From positions 13,980,001-14,044,000 of the forward strand of contig CM072345.1 of NCBI GenBank assembly GCA_036874045.1: a stretch of DNA of 64,000 bases, written 5' to 3'. Shown piece by piece: positions 23,044 through 33,808 of the stretch. The notes under the pieces are model-generated. The model was not told the DNA's origin. It did not search any database and was given only the letters and a program-made list of their open reading frames with translations. Origin of the DNA: Cymodocea nodosa. Taxonomy: Eukaryota > Streptophyta > Magnoliopsida > Alismatales > Cymodoceaceae. Position 1 is the first letter of the stretch. Every line of letters begins with the position of its first letter. Both the position numbers and the translations under genes were made by a program.

Positions 23044-26000
23044 ATGAAGGATAAGCAAAGAAGTGTTAGAATTTCCAGGATGGGCTTGTCTCATGATTTC
23101 CAGGGAGATGATTCACCTATTCAATTTCCAACTTCCAGAAGTGATGATTTTGATCATGATTATCAGATTTTCTTGAAAAATCTCCGTGTGGATGGGACAT
23201 CTTATGTATTTGAAAGGAAGGCTGAAAAGGGTAGACCAGCTGTTTATTTGAAGTATGGGACAAAAAATCATGAGGAAAGCTTCAGAAAACCAGAAAAGCT
23301 GGTCAGAACAAATGCTGGAAGACACTATTCCGGTTCAGATAGGCTTAAGAGCAGTAAGAGAATCTTGGGTCCTGTATCAGAAAGCGTTATTGATTTTGAT
23401 TTGCGTCGAACACAGCCCAAGCGAAAATTGTCTGTCACTAGTCAAAATGATCAGACATATTCTAGAGAAGCCAAACAGGATCTTGAATATAAAAAATTTC
23501 TTGAACATCTCAAGGAAGATGGAACGTCATATATGTTTGAATTGTTAAATAGCAATGAAGCACCTGTTTGTATCAAATATGAAGAAGTGAATCACCTGTC
23601 TTGTGATTGCCAGGAATATGATATTTCTATTAAATTTCCCACTTCCGGAAGTGATGATCTTGATCCTGATTATCAGATTTTCTTGAGATATCTTCGGGTG
23701 AATGGGAAGTTTCATGTATATGAAAGGAAGGCAGAAAAGGGAAGACCAGCTGTTTATCTGAAGTATGGGACAGGGAATTACAAGGAAAATTTCAGAAAAT
23801 CAGAGAAGCTCACTAGCATCACAACTGGAAGATGCACTTCAGGTTCACATGGGCTTAAGAGTAGAAGAAGCTCAAGTCCTGTATCTGACAGGGACATCAA
23901 TTTTCATTTGCATCCAACATATTGCAAGCAAAAATTGTCCATGCCTAATCAGAATGATCAAACATATTTGGGAGAATCTGAAGTGGATCTTGAGTATAAA
24001 ACATTTATTGAGCATCTAAGGGAAGATAGAACATCCTACATGCTTGAAATGCTAAATGGTATCAAAGGGCCACCTGTTTGTATCAAATATGAAGGAGTGG
24101 ACCACTTAAGGGAATCATGGTCATGGCAAAACGCAAACATGTCCACTGAAAGAGAATGTTGTTGCTTGGACAACACATATGCCAGAGACATGAGACCAGT
24201 GTCTCATCACATTCCACATGAGGAAGAATCCTTTTCTCTAGACCAAAGGTACGAGCCTAGTGAAAGAGAAGAGTGTTATTTGGATAAAGCAAATGTCAGA
24301 AGTGTGACACCAGTGCCTTCTCATGTGTTGCATGAAGGATACTTTTCTCTAGATCAAAGTTATCAGTTTTTTTTAGAGCATGTAAGATCATATAATTTCC
24401 ATATGATACTGGAGTTGGATAATGGTGTCTCCATCACATACAAAGAAGAAAATGAATTCCATGAAATCGAATGTCCTCTCTCTTCTCACAAGTTTTCAAA
24501 ATCAGATAAATATTCTCAAGTGGATTCCAACATTTCTGTAAGATTTTGCATGGCTAGGCATGTCTCCTCTTTTCATTTTCTCACTTTTATAATTTTCTCA
24601 TCCATTTCTTCTCTATGGATGTCAGGTACACCAACAGAACCATACCATAAAGGAGTATGGAATGTCAACATGTTATGAAAAAAGACTTGCTGTTATTTTG
24701 GCCAAGCCATTCAACTGGAAGGAATACCGTGATCTTTATTATGCTGCATATATTCGCAAACCATTGCAGAAAGAGTTGCACTTGCGTGGAGGAACTAAAA
24801 GTTATGACACAAACATTCTCAGCCCTTCATATTTAGATCGTTTCCCAGGTAAATACATTCAAAAACTGGATGTTTGGATTCTCATCTAAAGCTACAATTC
24901 TCGACTTCAATTTTCTTGCTTATGTTGACCATACTTTTTAAGGTAGGTACCTAGGCATTGCTTCAGCTCTAAGGCATGAATTGGTCACACCTTAGATGCT
25001 TGTTTATATATATATGTGTGTGTGTGTGCATGTGCGTGGCTGTGCACACATGCCTTGGCTTACTGCCTTAGTGCCTTCCAAAGTATGCTCACATATATAT
25101 TTTCCACCAAGAATATTATAATTATTTATCATTTTAACCAAAAAGAGCATTAAATACAAAATTTATAAATTATGTTGGATATCTAGATATCTGATTGGAA
25201 AAGTAAATGAATTTGAATCAAATTCTAAATGTTAGATATCATATATGTTTGAATTTGATCTGATTATTTTTGAATATGAATTTCAAAATCAGAGAACAAG
25301 TCTTGACACAAGGGTAAGGGTTTTACTCCATTGTGACTTGTAGGTAATGAGTTCAAATCCTTAGAAACATTCCCTCCATTTATGGGGATAAAACTTCTAC
25401 ACCTCTACAATCCTCACATTGATGGGGGCATCATACAGTGGGTTTGTCCTTTTGAATTTCAAAAATTGGTTAAGGTCTATCAAATTTTGGCTTCAGATAA
25501 TTCATAATTTCATGATAAATGCAGTTGAATTTGAATTTCAAGTATCTGTATATAGATTTAAACATTGAGAAGATGTTTCACTCAAAAATGAGTTGTTGCA
25601 ATGATAAAGTTGTTCCATGCCTCCACCGTAATTGGAATATCATGGCTCAAAATTTTGAATCTAATTCTTTATCTATCTATGGAGGTAATTTTGTAGAAAT
25701 GGATCATTTGTAGGTTCTATATGGGTAGGAGCCCCTTAGAATTGTCCCTTTTAGAAGTGTTTGTCACAAAAAAAGAAGCATTGTTGTAGGTTTACTTGGG
25801 CTTGTGCAATGAGGAGTTGTGAAAGACAAACGTGATTTTCAAGTTTATTGGTAGATGGAAACGTATTGGGAAGTTAGATGCAAATAAATTTATGTTTTGA
25901 AAGAAAATGGTAGGAAAATAAGTATATACTTCCTTGAGAAAGTGGTGAATATCAAATATTTAGTTGGAGCGGAGACTGAATTTTCCTAATTGTCACACAA

Positions 26001-28961
26001 TGTTGAACATACGCCATATACATTTGGTCAAAGTGGGCCATCATCCGATATTTCCAAATGTTTTACGTAAAATTCCATGATGTTTTGAATGTTCTAATAT
26101 TAGAATTTTGATTACTTACAAGGGCCCATAGTGATTTGGTCACATCTAGGAAGTTTGCCTTACCCTCTTTTATGGATTTTTTAATTATACATAGATATGC
26201 TTGAAATTCTTCGTATTACTATTGAAAACTTAAATATATGTTTTTGATGAAATTTTATTAAAATACATAATATATATCCTACTGAAAAATATATAATAGT
26301 ATTATTAAACTAGATATTTTGATGATATCTTAGGATTATTTATGAAAATTACATATTACTGAAATATACATATTTTATGGAATAATAGAACTAAAAGTAT
26401 GCATATTTATTATTGAATATTTATAAATATATAATGTCTGCATGAGAAAAAAAAGAAAGAAAGAATATTTGAATGCCTTGGTGCCGGGGAGCCTTGTCTC
26501 CTTAATAACCTTGGTGTTGATATACGTACTTAGCAATATGGCACTAAAATATCTGTTAGAGTAAATAACATATTAATATATCTCTTTTGATTTGACAATA
26601 TCCAATATGGCATATTCTAGCTGTGAGTAACCTAAGAAGTAAAATATCTGATAGTTGTCTACTTGTCTTGATCATGTGAAGAATACTTAGATTTATTGTG
26701 TTCATATCAGATTCTGGTACAGAAACAACAACTGTAATCATTATCTGGAAAAATGATGAGAAATTGAGTGAATATTGATTATCCGTACACATTACTCTTG
26801 CATGCCATAGAGTTAATATTGTCTGTTATTTGCAATACTACAACAAATGAAACAATGTTTTAAAGCACATGACAAGGACACGACATGGATTGCATCTTTA
26901 CACATATAATCAAAACACGGGTTTAAATGGACGTGTAATGAAAACACGGGATGAAATTTAAAAAAGGTGTGTGTGTAACATCCGTAAAACGTATAATCAA
27001 AATCATTCTTAAATTTCTAAATATACAAAGAGAAAGCAGTTTAAATCCTATGTTAAGATTACAACATGAAGATGAAATACAACATTGCAAAAAACATTAG
27101 TAACAAGAGAAAACAATTTAAATCCTGTCACATCAATTTAGCAACAATATTGCAGCAATAAATCCGATGAGAACTATAAAAAATCCTATGTCATATCATT
27201 TAATTTAATCCTCTGTCAATATTTATAAAAAATCCCATTGCAGTTGTTATTTAATACTTAGAAAATAATTTAATACTAAGAAAATAATTTACTGCCTGGA
27301 AAAAAAAGAAAAAAATAGAAAACTGGAGGAGAAATCACATTCACAGCTGCACAATAGAAACCACTTTCACTGTTATTAAAGGATTTGTCACCATCGTCAT
27401 TGCTATTCATGACATTCTAACCTTTTTTTAACCAATTACGTGGCCTGTGTCAAGCCCAAAACAAGTCTGTGTAAACGTATTACATTGCCGGGTACATGGA
27501 ATCCCTGTAACAGGCCATTTTTGTCCAAACAAATTGACATCATGATTTACCTGTGTAATTCATGTACACGGCCATGTTTTGTAACACTGAAACGAACAAC
27601 AATGTATAGTCACAATTTCTCTAGCCATGGTGTAATCATACATGCACGAATGACATGGTGTAAGCTGGAGGCCAGGAGAGGGTCTATCTTATAAAGGGAA
27701 AATAAGATTTTCTGCCATAATCATTTTCTACAGAAGGATGTTATTGATCGCCGTAGAGTTCATTGTTATCAAAAAGTGCTATTCCTGGCTGACAAACAGT
27801 ATTCTCAACTAGAAGGCATATGTTTGGAAAACATGAGTAACTGATGAAAACACTGTTTATGATCATGAAACTCTCTTAGAAGACTCTTTCAAGGAGGGAA
27901 GGGAAGAAGAACTATTTTCCGAGGAAATCCTGCATCTTAAATCTTGCTTTCGATACCATTTTAACCATTTTGATTAAGCTTAACAAGTTTCACAACAAGA
28001 AACCCAAACATGGGAATTATTGTCAGTTTGTACAAGTTGGAGCTTTGTTTACTGATAGGTACTGTGTATGCAGCTGCTTCATCTCCACACTAAATTATCT
28101 TTAATCTTAGAACTTGCAAGGAAATTGGCGGTTGCCGATCCTCAGCATCGTTTAACTCTCTTACGTGGCTTCTTTTTCTGGTTGAAGGTAAACATTCTTT
28201 CTATACAATCATTACCAGATCGTTCTGACATTTTACATGTACCAACAAGGTGTTTTTGTTTGTATTTAACATGCTTTGATTGTTTGGAAGACTAGTTTGC
28301 ATTTTTTATCCTTTGCTGTTTATGGCCAAATATTAGGATTTATCGTAGCCAATAGATTCTTCAACTTTGTTAAGCCGTATTGTCCTTATTGGATCAGTTC
28401 AAACACTTCGTGTGGTGGTGCTTCTGTTATAGATAGTTATAGTTCGTTAGTTTTCTGGTTGGACAAGTTTTCCTTTTTCATGCCACATAAGTTTGGCTAA
28501 CGGTCCATGTGTATTTTTTGAACTGCTGAGAATAATCCTAGTTCATAATTTCAATCGACGAATCACATCACGTAACTAGGTTTTATCACATCATCTTCTT
28601 TTTATTACTAAAATCTATTTTTATTAGTTGGATCACTGGAAGATCAAAAGAAATTCTATACAACATGTGTATCAAATGCGTAAATATCAAGCGGAAACAA
28701 CCTAAGTTTTCTGAAATTTGTTATTTCTTAAGGGCAACATCAACTTGTACATTTTTTTTCTTTATAAAACGAAGGAAATTGTGCCACGTGTGCTAATATG
28801 GTATCATTCAGGTTGGGATTCCAGGAGATTAAGTCTGTAACATTTATTTATATTAACCGTTTCCCGAATCTCTGTAGAATTTGGTCCACGAAGGTGCATA
28901 TATGCCGTGGATAGAAAATAGTTCAAGCCATGGGTCAGATCATATCACATTGGATGATTAA
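23044..28961 (+). CDS. Unrecognised plant protein with five repeated modules
   Basis: Four exons join in phase: 23044-24537, 24626-24848, 28111-28187 and 28878-28961, for about 625 residues. I do not recognise a named domain. The protein is built of modules of the form DxxYQxFLxxLRxDGxSYxxE followed by P(A/V)xYxKYG/E, at residues 37-72, 146-180, 207-242, 315-350 and 437-467. Residues 25-190 and 195-355 are a tandem duplication (offset 170 residues, 510 bases), so modules alternate as A-B-A-B plus a fifth. The C-terminal 130 residues are different: KPFNWKEYRDLYYAAYIRKP, SYLDRFPELARKLAV, RGFFFWLKNLVHEG. This tail looks like a conserved globular end. No signal peptide or membrane segment is seen. 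The ATG is the first in the open frame. Intron 2 is 3.26 kb, so an extra exon inside it cannot be excluded. Confidence 0.78.
23116..24120 (+). repeat. 510-bp in-frame tandem duplication inside the modular gene
   Basis: caatttccaacttccagaag near 23123 recurs as aaatttcccacttccggaag at 510 bases distance. Long similar blocks follow in both copies, such as gattatcagattttcttg, agaccagctgtttat and atcaaatatgaa. The copies diverge moderately at the DNA level but keep the reading frame, which suggests selection on the protein. Confidence 0.85.
24849..28110 (+). other. Intron 2 of the modular gene
   Basis: A 3.26 kb AT-rich intron with donor cag|gtaaat and acceptor atcttag. It carries one SINE (listed) and a (TA/TG)n run near 25005-25030. 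The stretch 26850-27700 has many acacgg/gtgtaa words and may be an old element, but no ends could be set. No coding exon was recognised. Confidence 0.6.
25306..25453 (+). mobile_element. tRNA-derived SINE (Au-SINE-like), degenerate
   Basis: The order of words matches the widespread plant SINE: gggtaaggg and ctccattgtgac (A-box side), gagttcaaatcc (B box), agaaacattccctcc, tatggggataaa, cctctacaatcctcacattg, and the tail gggggcatcatacagtgggt followed by ttgtcctttt. All parts are present on the plus strand with moderate decay. Confidence 0.7.
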
Positions 28962-29482
28962 TCCCAAGTAGCATTCGAGTTCTAAGCGAAAATGATTGCC
29001 TTTCACTTGATACTTCAGGTAAATTTTTGTTATTTTTAATGATCCGCCAAACTTATTCATTTGCAAAGCAAATGCATATTGCGTATCTGATTTTCTTGGT
29101 CTGACTATTATATTTGTTTTTTTAATATTGCTAATATTTCTTTGTTTGAACTTGTTAGAGTTTATTGATATAATGAAGTTGTGTTAGAATAGGTTTAATC
29201 TTACATTACTTTTTATACTTATTTTCTTTACGTGGCTTCTTCGTACAGAGATCTTTATGAATTCTTTTACTTCCACCCATCTCTTGTTCAGTGACTTTAG
29301 AGTACTGGTTTTGAGAATCCGTTAAGTGCGACATGCAGTTAGAGAGAGGGAAACTTAACTACCATGCTCCTCTTAACTTAACCACCAGCAGTCCACCCAT
29401 CTACCAGCGGCGTCGAGGCTCTAGGTGCTAACGCCCCTCTCAGCCGACGTCGCCGGGGCATTCGGTTCAGCCCCTCTCTCAC
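28962..29482. other. 3' flank of the modular gene
   Basis: AT-rich untranslated region and spacer, turning GC-rich near 29390 where the ATL-like remnant begins. No further exon was seen. Confidence 0.5.
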
Positions 29483-29960
29483 TGCATGGCCTCCCTTTGC
29501 GGTCTCCAACTCTGTGATGGCTCCTTCAACTCCTCTTCTTCCCATGCCCTCCTGTTCCCGAAACTCATCATCTCCAATGCCCACGGGAAGAACTTTCGTC
29601 GCGTAGCCACACCATTCTCGGGCGCGCCCGCGAACCGCGTCCCCGCAGCCAACAGCGTGGCTGCTTCGTGGAAGAAAAGGGAGGAGGAGGTCTCGAGGTC
29701 GCCGGATATGGACCAGTAGCCGGCGACGGTGGTCTTGTCCTTGGACGCAGCGGCGAAGCCAAACTTGCAGGACGGCGAGGAGATGAACTCTGAAATGGTG
29801 GTCATCCTGGCCGCCCTCCTCTGTGCTTTCGTCTGCATTGCCGGCATCGGCCTTATTGCTCGTTGCGTGTGGCTTCGATGCCGCACCACCAGCACTGCTA
29901 ATACCGCCTCCCAGTCGATGTCGCCACTCTTCGTCTCCCGCACCGTTACCCACCGTTAAC
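29483..29960 (+). pseudogene. N-terminal remnant of an ATL-type RING-H2 E3 ligase gene
   Basis: A GC-rich island encodes MNSEMVVILAALLCAFVCI and then GLIARCVWLRC from 29783. This is very close to the EVNSDMVVILAALLCAL...ARCAWLRR transmembrane start of ATL80/ATL8-like ubiquitin ligases. In the family a GLD motif and a RING-H2 finger follow; here the frame ends at a stop at 29957-29959 and no C..C/HxxH finger exists downstream in any frame. An in-frame TAG at 29717 separates it from the open frame upstream (29486-29719). I read this as a truncated, dead copy. The long antisense frame over the same island is a composition effect. Confidence 0.5.
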
Positions 29961-32653
29961 CCTTTTTTTCCCGTTTCACGTGGTGGACCAAGGGGAAGGA
30001 GTAAGGGAAAGGTGAAAGTTTGGACTCACGTGCGTTGTTATTTAAAAAAAAGAAGAGAAAAGAAGGAATATAGGCACGGCACGGCACGTGAACGTAAGTA
30101 AAAAGAACGGGAGAGTCGTAATGACTGTCCCAAAAAAAAGAAAAAAGGGTAAGAAAGGAGGGAAATAGAAAAACTTTTAAAATAAAAAATTGTTAAGAAA
30201 TTTAAAGAAAAAAAAATCTTAAGCTTAGATCATATCTATCTAGCCTTTACCTTTTGAGATAAACCATATTTGTTTATTTTATTGTATGAGATATAATTTC
30301 ACGTAGATTTATCGTAGATTATCCTTATTGCTACTTCTGCCATAGTAACTACTAGTGTCTTTTGATACTATTACTAAAACAATTGATTTTTCTTATATTT
30401 CTTCATATATCTGTTTTTAGTTATATTTAAATTGTTGAGTTTTTGTTGAATTAGTTGAAAACTAAATATTCTCGTGGGATTGTTAATGTATTAATGTTTA
30501 GTATCACATTATTTATGTTATATTTGTTTTCTCAATGCAACCTCTATATATAAAAATCTTATATTTTAGAGTTAATTGTCTAAATACCCTTACTATACCT
30601 TACAATTGCTTCAATATTCAAATTATCACAAAATGACCTTTATATCTCTCTTATATAAAGATCTTATATTTATAAATGAACTATTTCACTCTCGCTATTT
30701 CTTATTTCAGCAGGACTTAAGACTTCTTTTCTTATTGTTTGGTAAAATAGAAGACTTACTGCGTTATCTAATGTTGGTTGATTGATGATTATAATATCTG
30801 ATTATAGACTTACTGCGTTTTTGAATAAAGTGCATTGCTTTTCACATGGATCATTCTATTTTCAAACGTATAGCATAGTGGGTTTGCTTCATTTCATTTC
30901 GTTTTCCTCATTTGTTTAACTTCGTATTCATCGAGGTTCAAGATTCTGTTCATTCAGACCAATAGTTAAGGCTTAAAATTTATGCTACGTGATTCTTTTT
31001 AGGGGTGCACAAACCAACGGATTGGGTTGGTGTGTTAACTGATTCAACCTAATTCCTGTGCTTAAATGGTTAACCAACCTATAGCTCTGATTAATTGTCT
31101 CATTTGATACGGAAGGAATTTAAATTCTCGTTGACCACTGAAATCACGCTATTTGTATACAGAAGAGGAATTGATTCATGAAAAATGAATTCCTTTAATT
31201 TATAGAGTATTTCTAAACCTAATGCAACTTAAAATTTCGAAGAAATTTGTAGAAATCTTTAAACAAGAGATTATATGCTTATTTTCATTTAAACATTTAT
31301 AAATAAATTAATAATTTCTATGAGATGAATGTTATAAATTTTTTTGTATTGGTTAACCTTTATGAGATGGATGCTGTAACTAACAGGTTATATGCTTATA
31401 AAGTTTGGATAAAGGAGGATTAACATTAGGTAAATAGTGTGCTATAAAACTTTATCAATCTTTCATATTTTTATCATAGATGGAAATATATGAAGGAAAA
31501 GAATTCACAAGATGAACTCTATATAGTGAAATTATGACATTAGTAGATGTATAAGATGAATGTTATCTTAAAAAATTATTTTTATATTTTTATAAAATTA
31601 AATATGATATAAATTTGTTTTAATATTATAAACAAAAGTATAATAATTTAAAATATTACTTATCTAAAACTATTACAATGACAACATTTGTTCTCGTTGA
31701 CCAAATTATATTTTATTAATAATATTCTTATAATTTCTGTCGTCAAATAACTTGCATATGATAATTGTTTTATCATTTGATTCCGACTTTCGTGAAATAT
31801 GGTCCCGTGCTATATTGTTCCAGACATGGACCACATAATGGAACAGTTAAAAGAATGAAAATTTGGCTACAACTGCCGGAATTTAAAAACGGCAGTTGGA
31901 ATGTGGATAACTTGTTAAATTTCAAAAAAAATCTTCCTTATTTAGTTACTATAAAAATTCTAAAAAAATTTATAAAAAAATGAAAGTGCTTTTTACGCAA
32001 CTCAAACTCCAGATTCATTTCAATTCCTAAATAGTCATAATAATTGAAAAGCTAATTAACAGCATTTTATTTCCGATGCTTTCTTATTCTGACATATCTC
32101 TTTATGTCTAATTCACATTCATGCCAATCTTTGTGTACAAATAAATCCCTAGGAAGATCCAAAATATTTAAAATCCCTGAATTTAAAAAAAATTCATGAG
32201 CATCTATTTTTGTGTTTTCAACATTGTTGTTATCATTGTTAAACTTATGCTCTATTTACTTGATTTTAGTCATATTTAGTCTATGATTCTAAAATACTTT
32301 CAATCGTTTGGATTGTAAAATATCTTCCTATGATTCTAAATAATTTGGAATTAATTCTTATTGTACTTTCATTAAAAAAGATTATGTGACCACCAAGGTA
32401 AGTTTCTTTGAATTTATATAGTTATTTCATCAATAAACAAGACAAAAAGTAAGAACCTAGAATCAGTTGTTGATGTAAATCTTATGCTTTTTTTTTATTA
32501 TTTTCTCTCCGAGAGGAGTATTAATTAGTGCAAAAGAAATTCAAAGGAGTAAGGTAAAGTTAAAAATCATTTGATTAGAAATACTTAGAAGAAAAAAAAA
32601 ATTCGTATGACTAATCTTACATAGTAGAATTATGGTTCTAATTGTTGTATTTT
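29961..32653. other. AT-rich intergenic region, no gene seen
   Basis: Purine-rich to about 30230, then strongly AT-rich. Short frames carry no recognisable motif. A segment near 31000-31080 (ggggtgcacaaaccaacgga and following) has the style of degenerate plant repeats but no definable ends. Confidence 0.55.
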
Positions 32654-33083
32654 GTCTGCTATTATGATTTTTACACTAATTAATATTTGCTTTCTAATCG
32701 TTGTATTAATTGTTGGAACTAACCGCACGTATTAGTGTTGTAATGCTTTTCTTTCTGACATTCACTCCAACAAGTATTTAAGTTTCTATGATGAGTTTTC
32801 TAAATCAATAAATACAATATAAAAGTTCTATTTGTTAACTTTAGAATATCTAGTTAGTTAACCGCACGTATTAGTGTCTGCTATTATGATTTTTACACTA
32901 ATTAATATTTGCTTTCTAATCGTTGTATTAATTGTTGGAACTAACCGCACGTATTAGTGTTGTAATGCTTTTCTTTCTGACATTCACTCCAACAAGTATT
33001 TAAGTTTCTATGATGAGTTTTCTAAATCAATAAATACAATATAAAAGTTCTATTTGTTAACTTTAGAATATTTAGTTAGTTAA
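32654..33083. repeat. Recent tandem duplication, 222-base offset, with a 16-base templated filler
   Basis: Copy 1 starts at gtctgctattatg (32654) and copy 2 at 32876. They agree almost base for base over about 205 bases; one difference seen is atatctagtt against atatttagtt. Between them lies accgcacgtattagtg (32860-32875), which itself also occurs inside each copy (near 32722 and 32944). The unit is therefore duplicated with a short stretch copied in at the junction. Confidence 0.9.
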
Positions 33084-33239
33084 ATAGATAAAAACCTTCC
33101 ATTGTTCATATACTTAAAATTTTCTGTATGGTTACATAACTTAATTGATTAAAATTTTCTTTCCCAAAGGTTCACATAATGACTTGTTAGTTTAGTATCT
33201 CAATGGTTATATAATTTTAGATGCTTTCTTTTTTCTTAA

Positions 33240-33640
33240 ATATTTGTATCAAAGTGACCTTGCTCCATTCATTTGACATCTTTATAGTCATTAAAATTAT
33301 ATTAAAAAAATTAAATTAACCATCTAATTGTTATTTTCCTATGCATTTCTAAATCTCAAAAGAAATACCATTGGTTCCAATAATTTTACTACATTTTATT
33401 TTCTTAATAAATTTGTTCATGAACTTTTAAATTTCTTTTAAAGTAACTATAATTTTTATTATTAGTCTACCTAGCCAAATTTCACTTATTCCAATTTTCT
33501 ATGGTAGGTCCATTAAAAAGCTTATTAGAGTATGTAGTTCGTCTAACTTTAGTTTCTTTATCTTTTAATAAGACTTTATCAAATTCATCCTTTATTTGAC
33601 TTAATGTCTTTCAACATGCAAAAGAAAAAAGGAACAGAGA
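33240..33640 (-). mobile_element. Second RTE-type LINE reverse transcriptase remnant
   Basis: On the minus strand a decayed copy of the same family as at 2310-2858 is visible: TIRWL, then ATAATTTTAA and aagatgtcaaatgaatg followed by gagcaaggt, matching the WLTKLFN...TKKMPNEWR region. Upstream (33500-33640) the frame gives KVRRTTYSNKLFNG, like the linker before the fingers. Frameshifts and stops are frequent. The two copies share cattcatttgacatctt on the plus strand. Confidence 0.65.
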
Positions 33641-33677
33641 AAACAATGATACATGTTAAAACATAAAAGTAACATTG

Positions 33678-33683
33678 TTTATT
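33678..33683 (-). terminator. Polyadenylation signal of the BBX gene
   Basis: AATAAA on the minus strand, about 126 bases after the stop codon of the B-box gene. Position and orientation fit a plant near-upstream element. Confidence 0.45.
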
Positions 33684-33808
33684 TAAACCTGCGTAGATGT
33701 TGGAATCTTCGATGAAGACACCAAAAATCCTACAAAATCGAAGGAGAAGAAGAATGCTATATATGCGGCGGGGCCAGTGAAAACTTGCAGGACGAAAAAT
33801 ACTACCGT

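Noticed and set aside
26850..27700. Terminal-inverted-repeat element in intron 2 of the modular gene
   Set aside because: Similar acacgg and gtgtaa words occur at both sides but no alignable ends or target duplication could be shown.
29378..29953. 191-codon minus-strand frame over the ATL-like island
   Set aside because: Arginine/glycine-rich translation typical of the antisense of GC-rich DNA; the plus strand carries the recognisable membrane segment.
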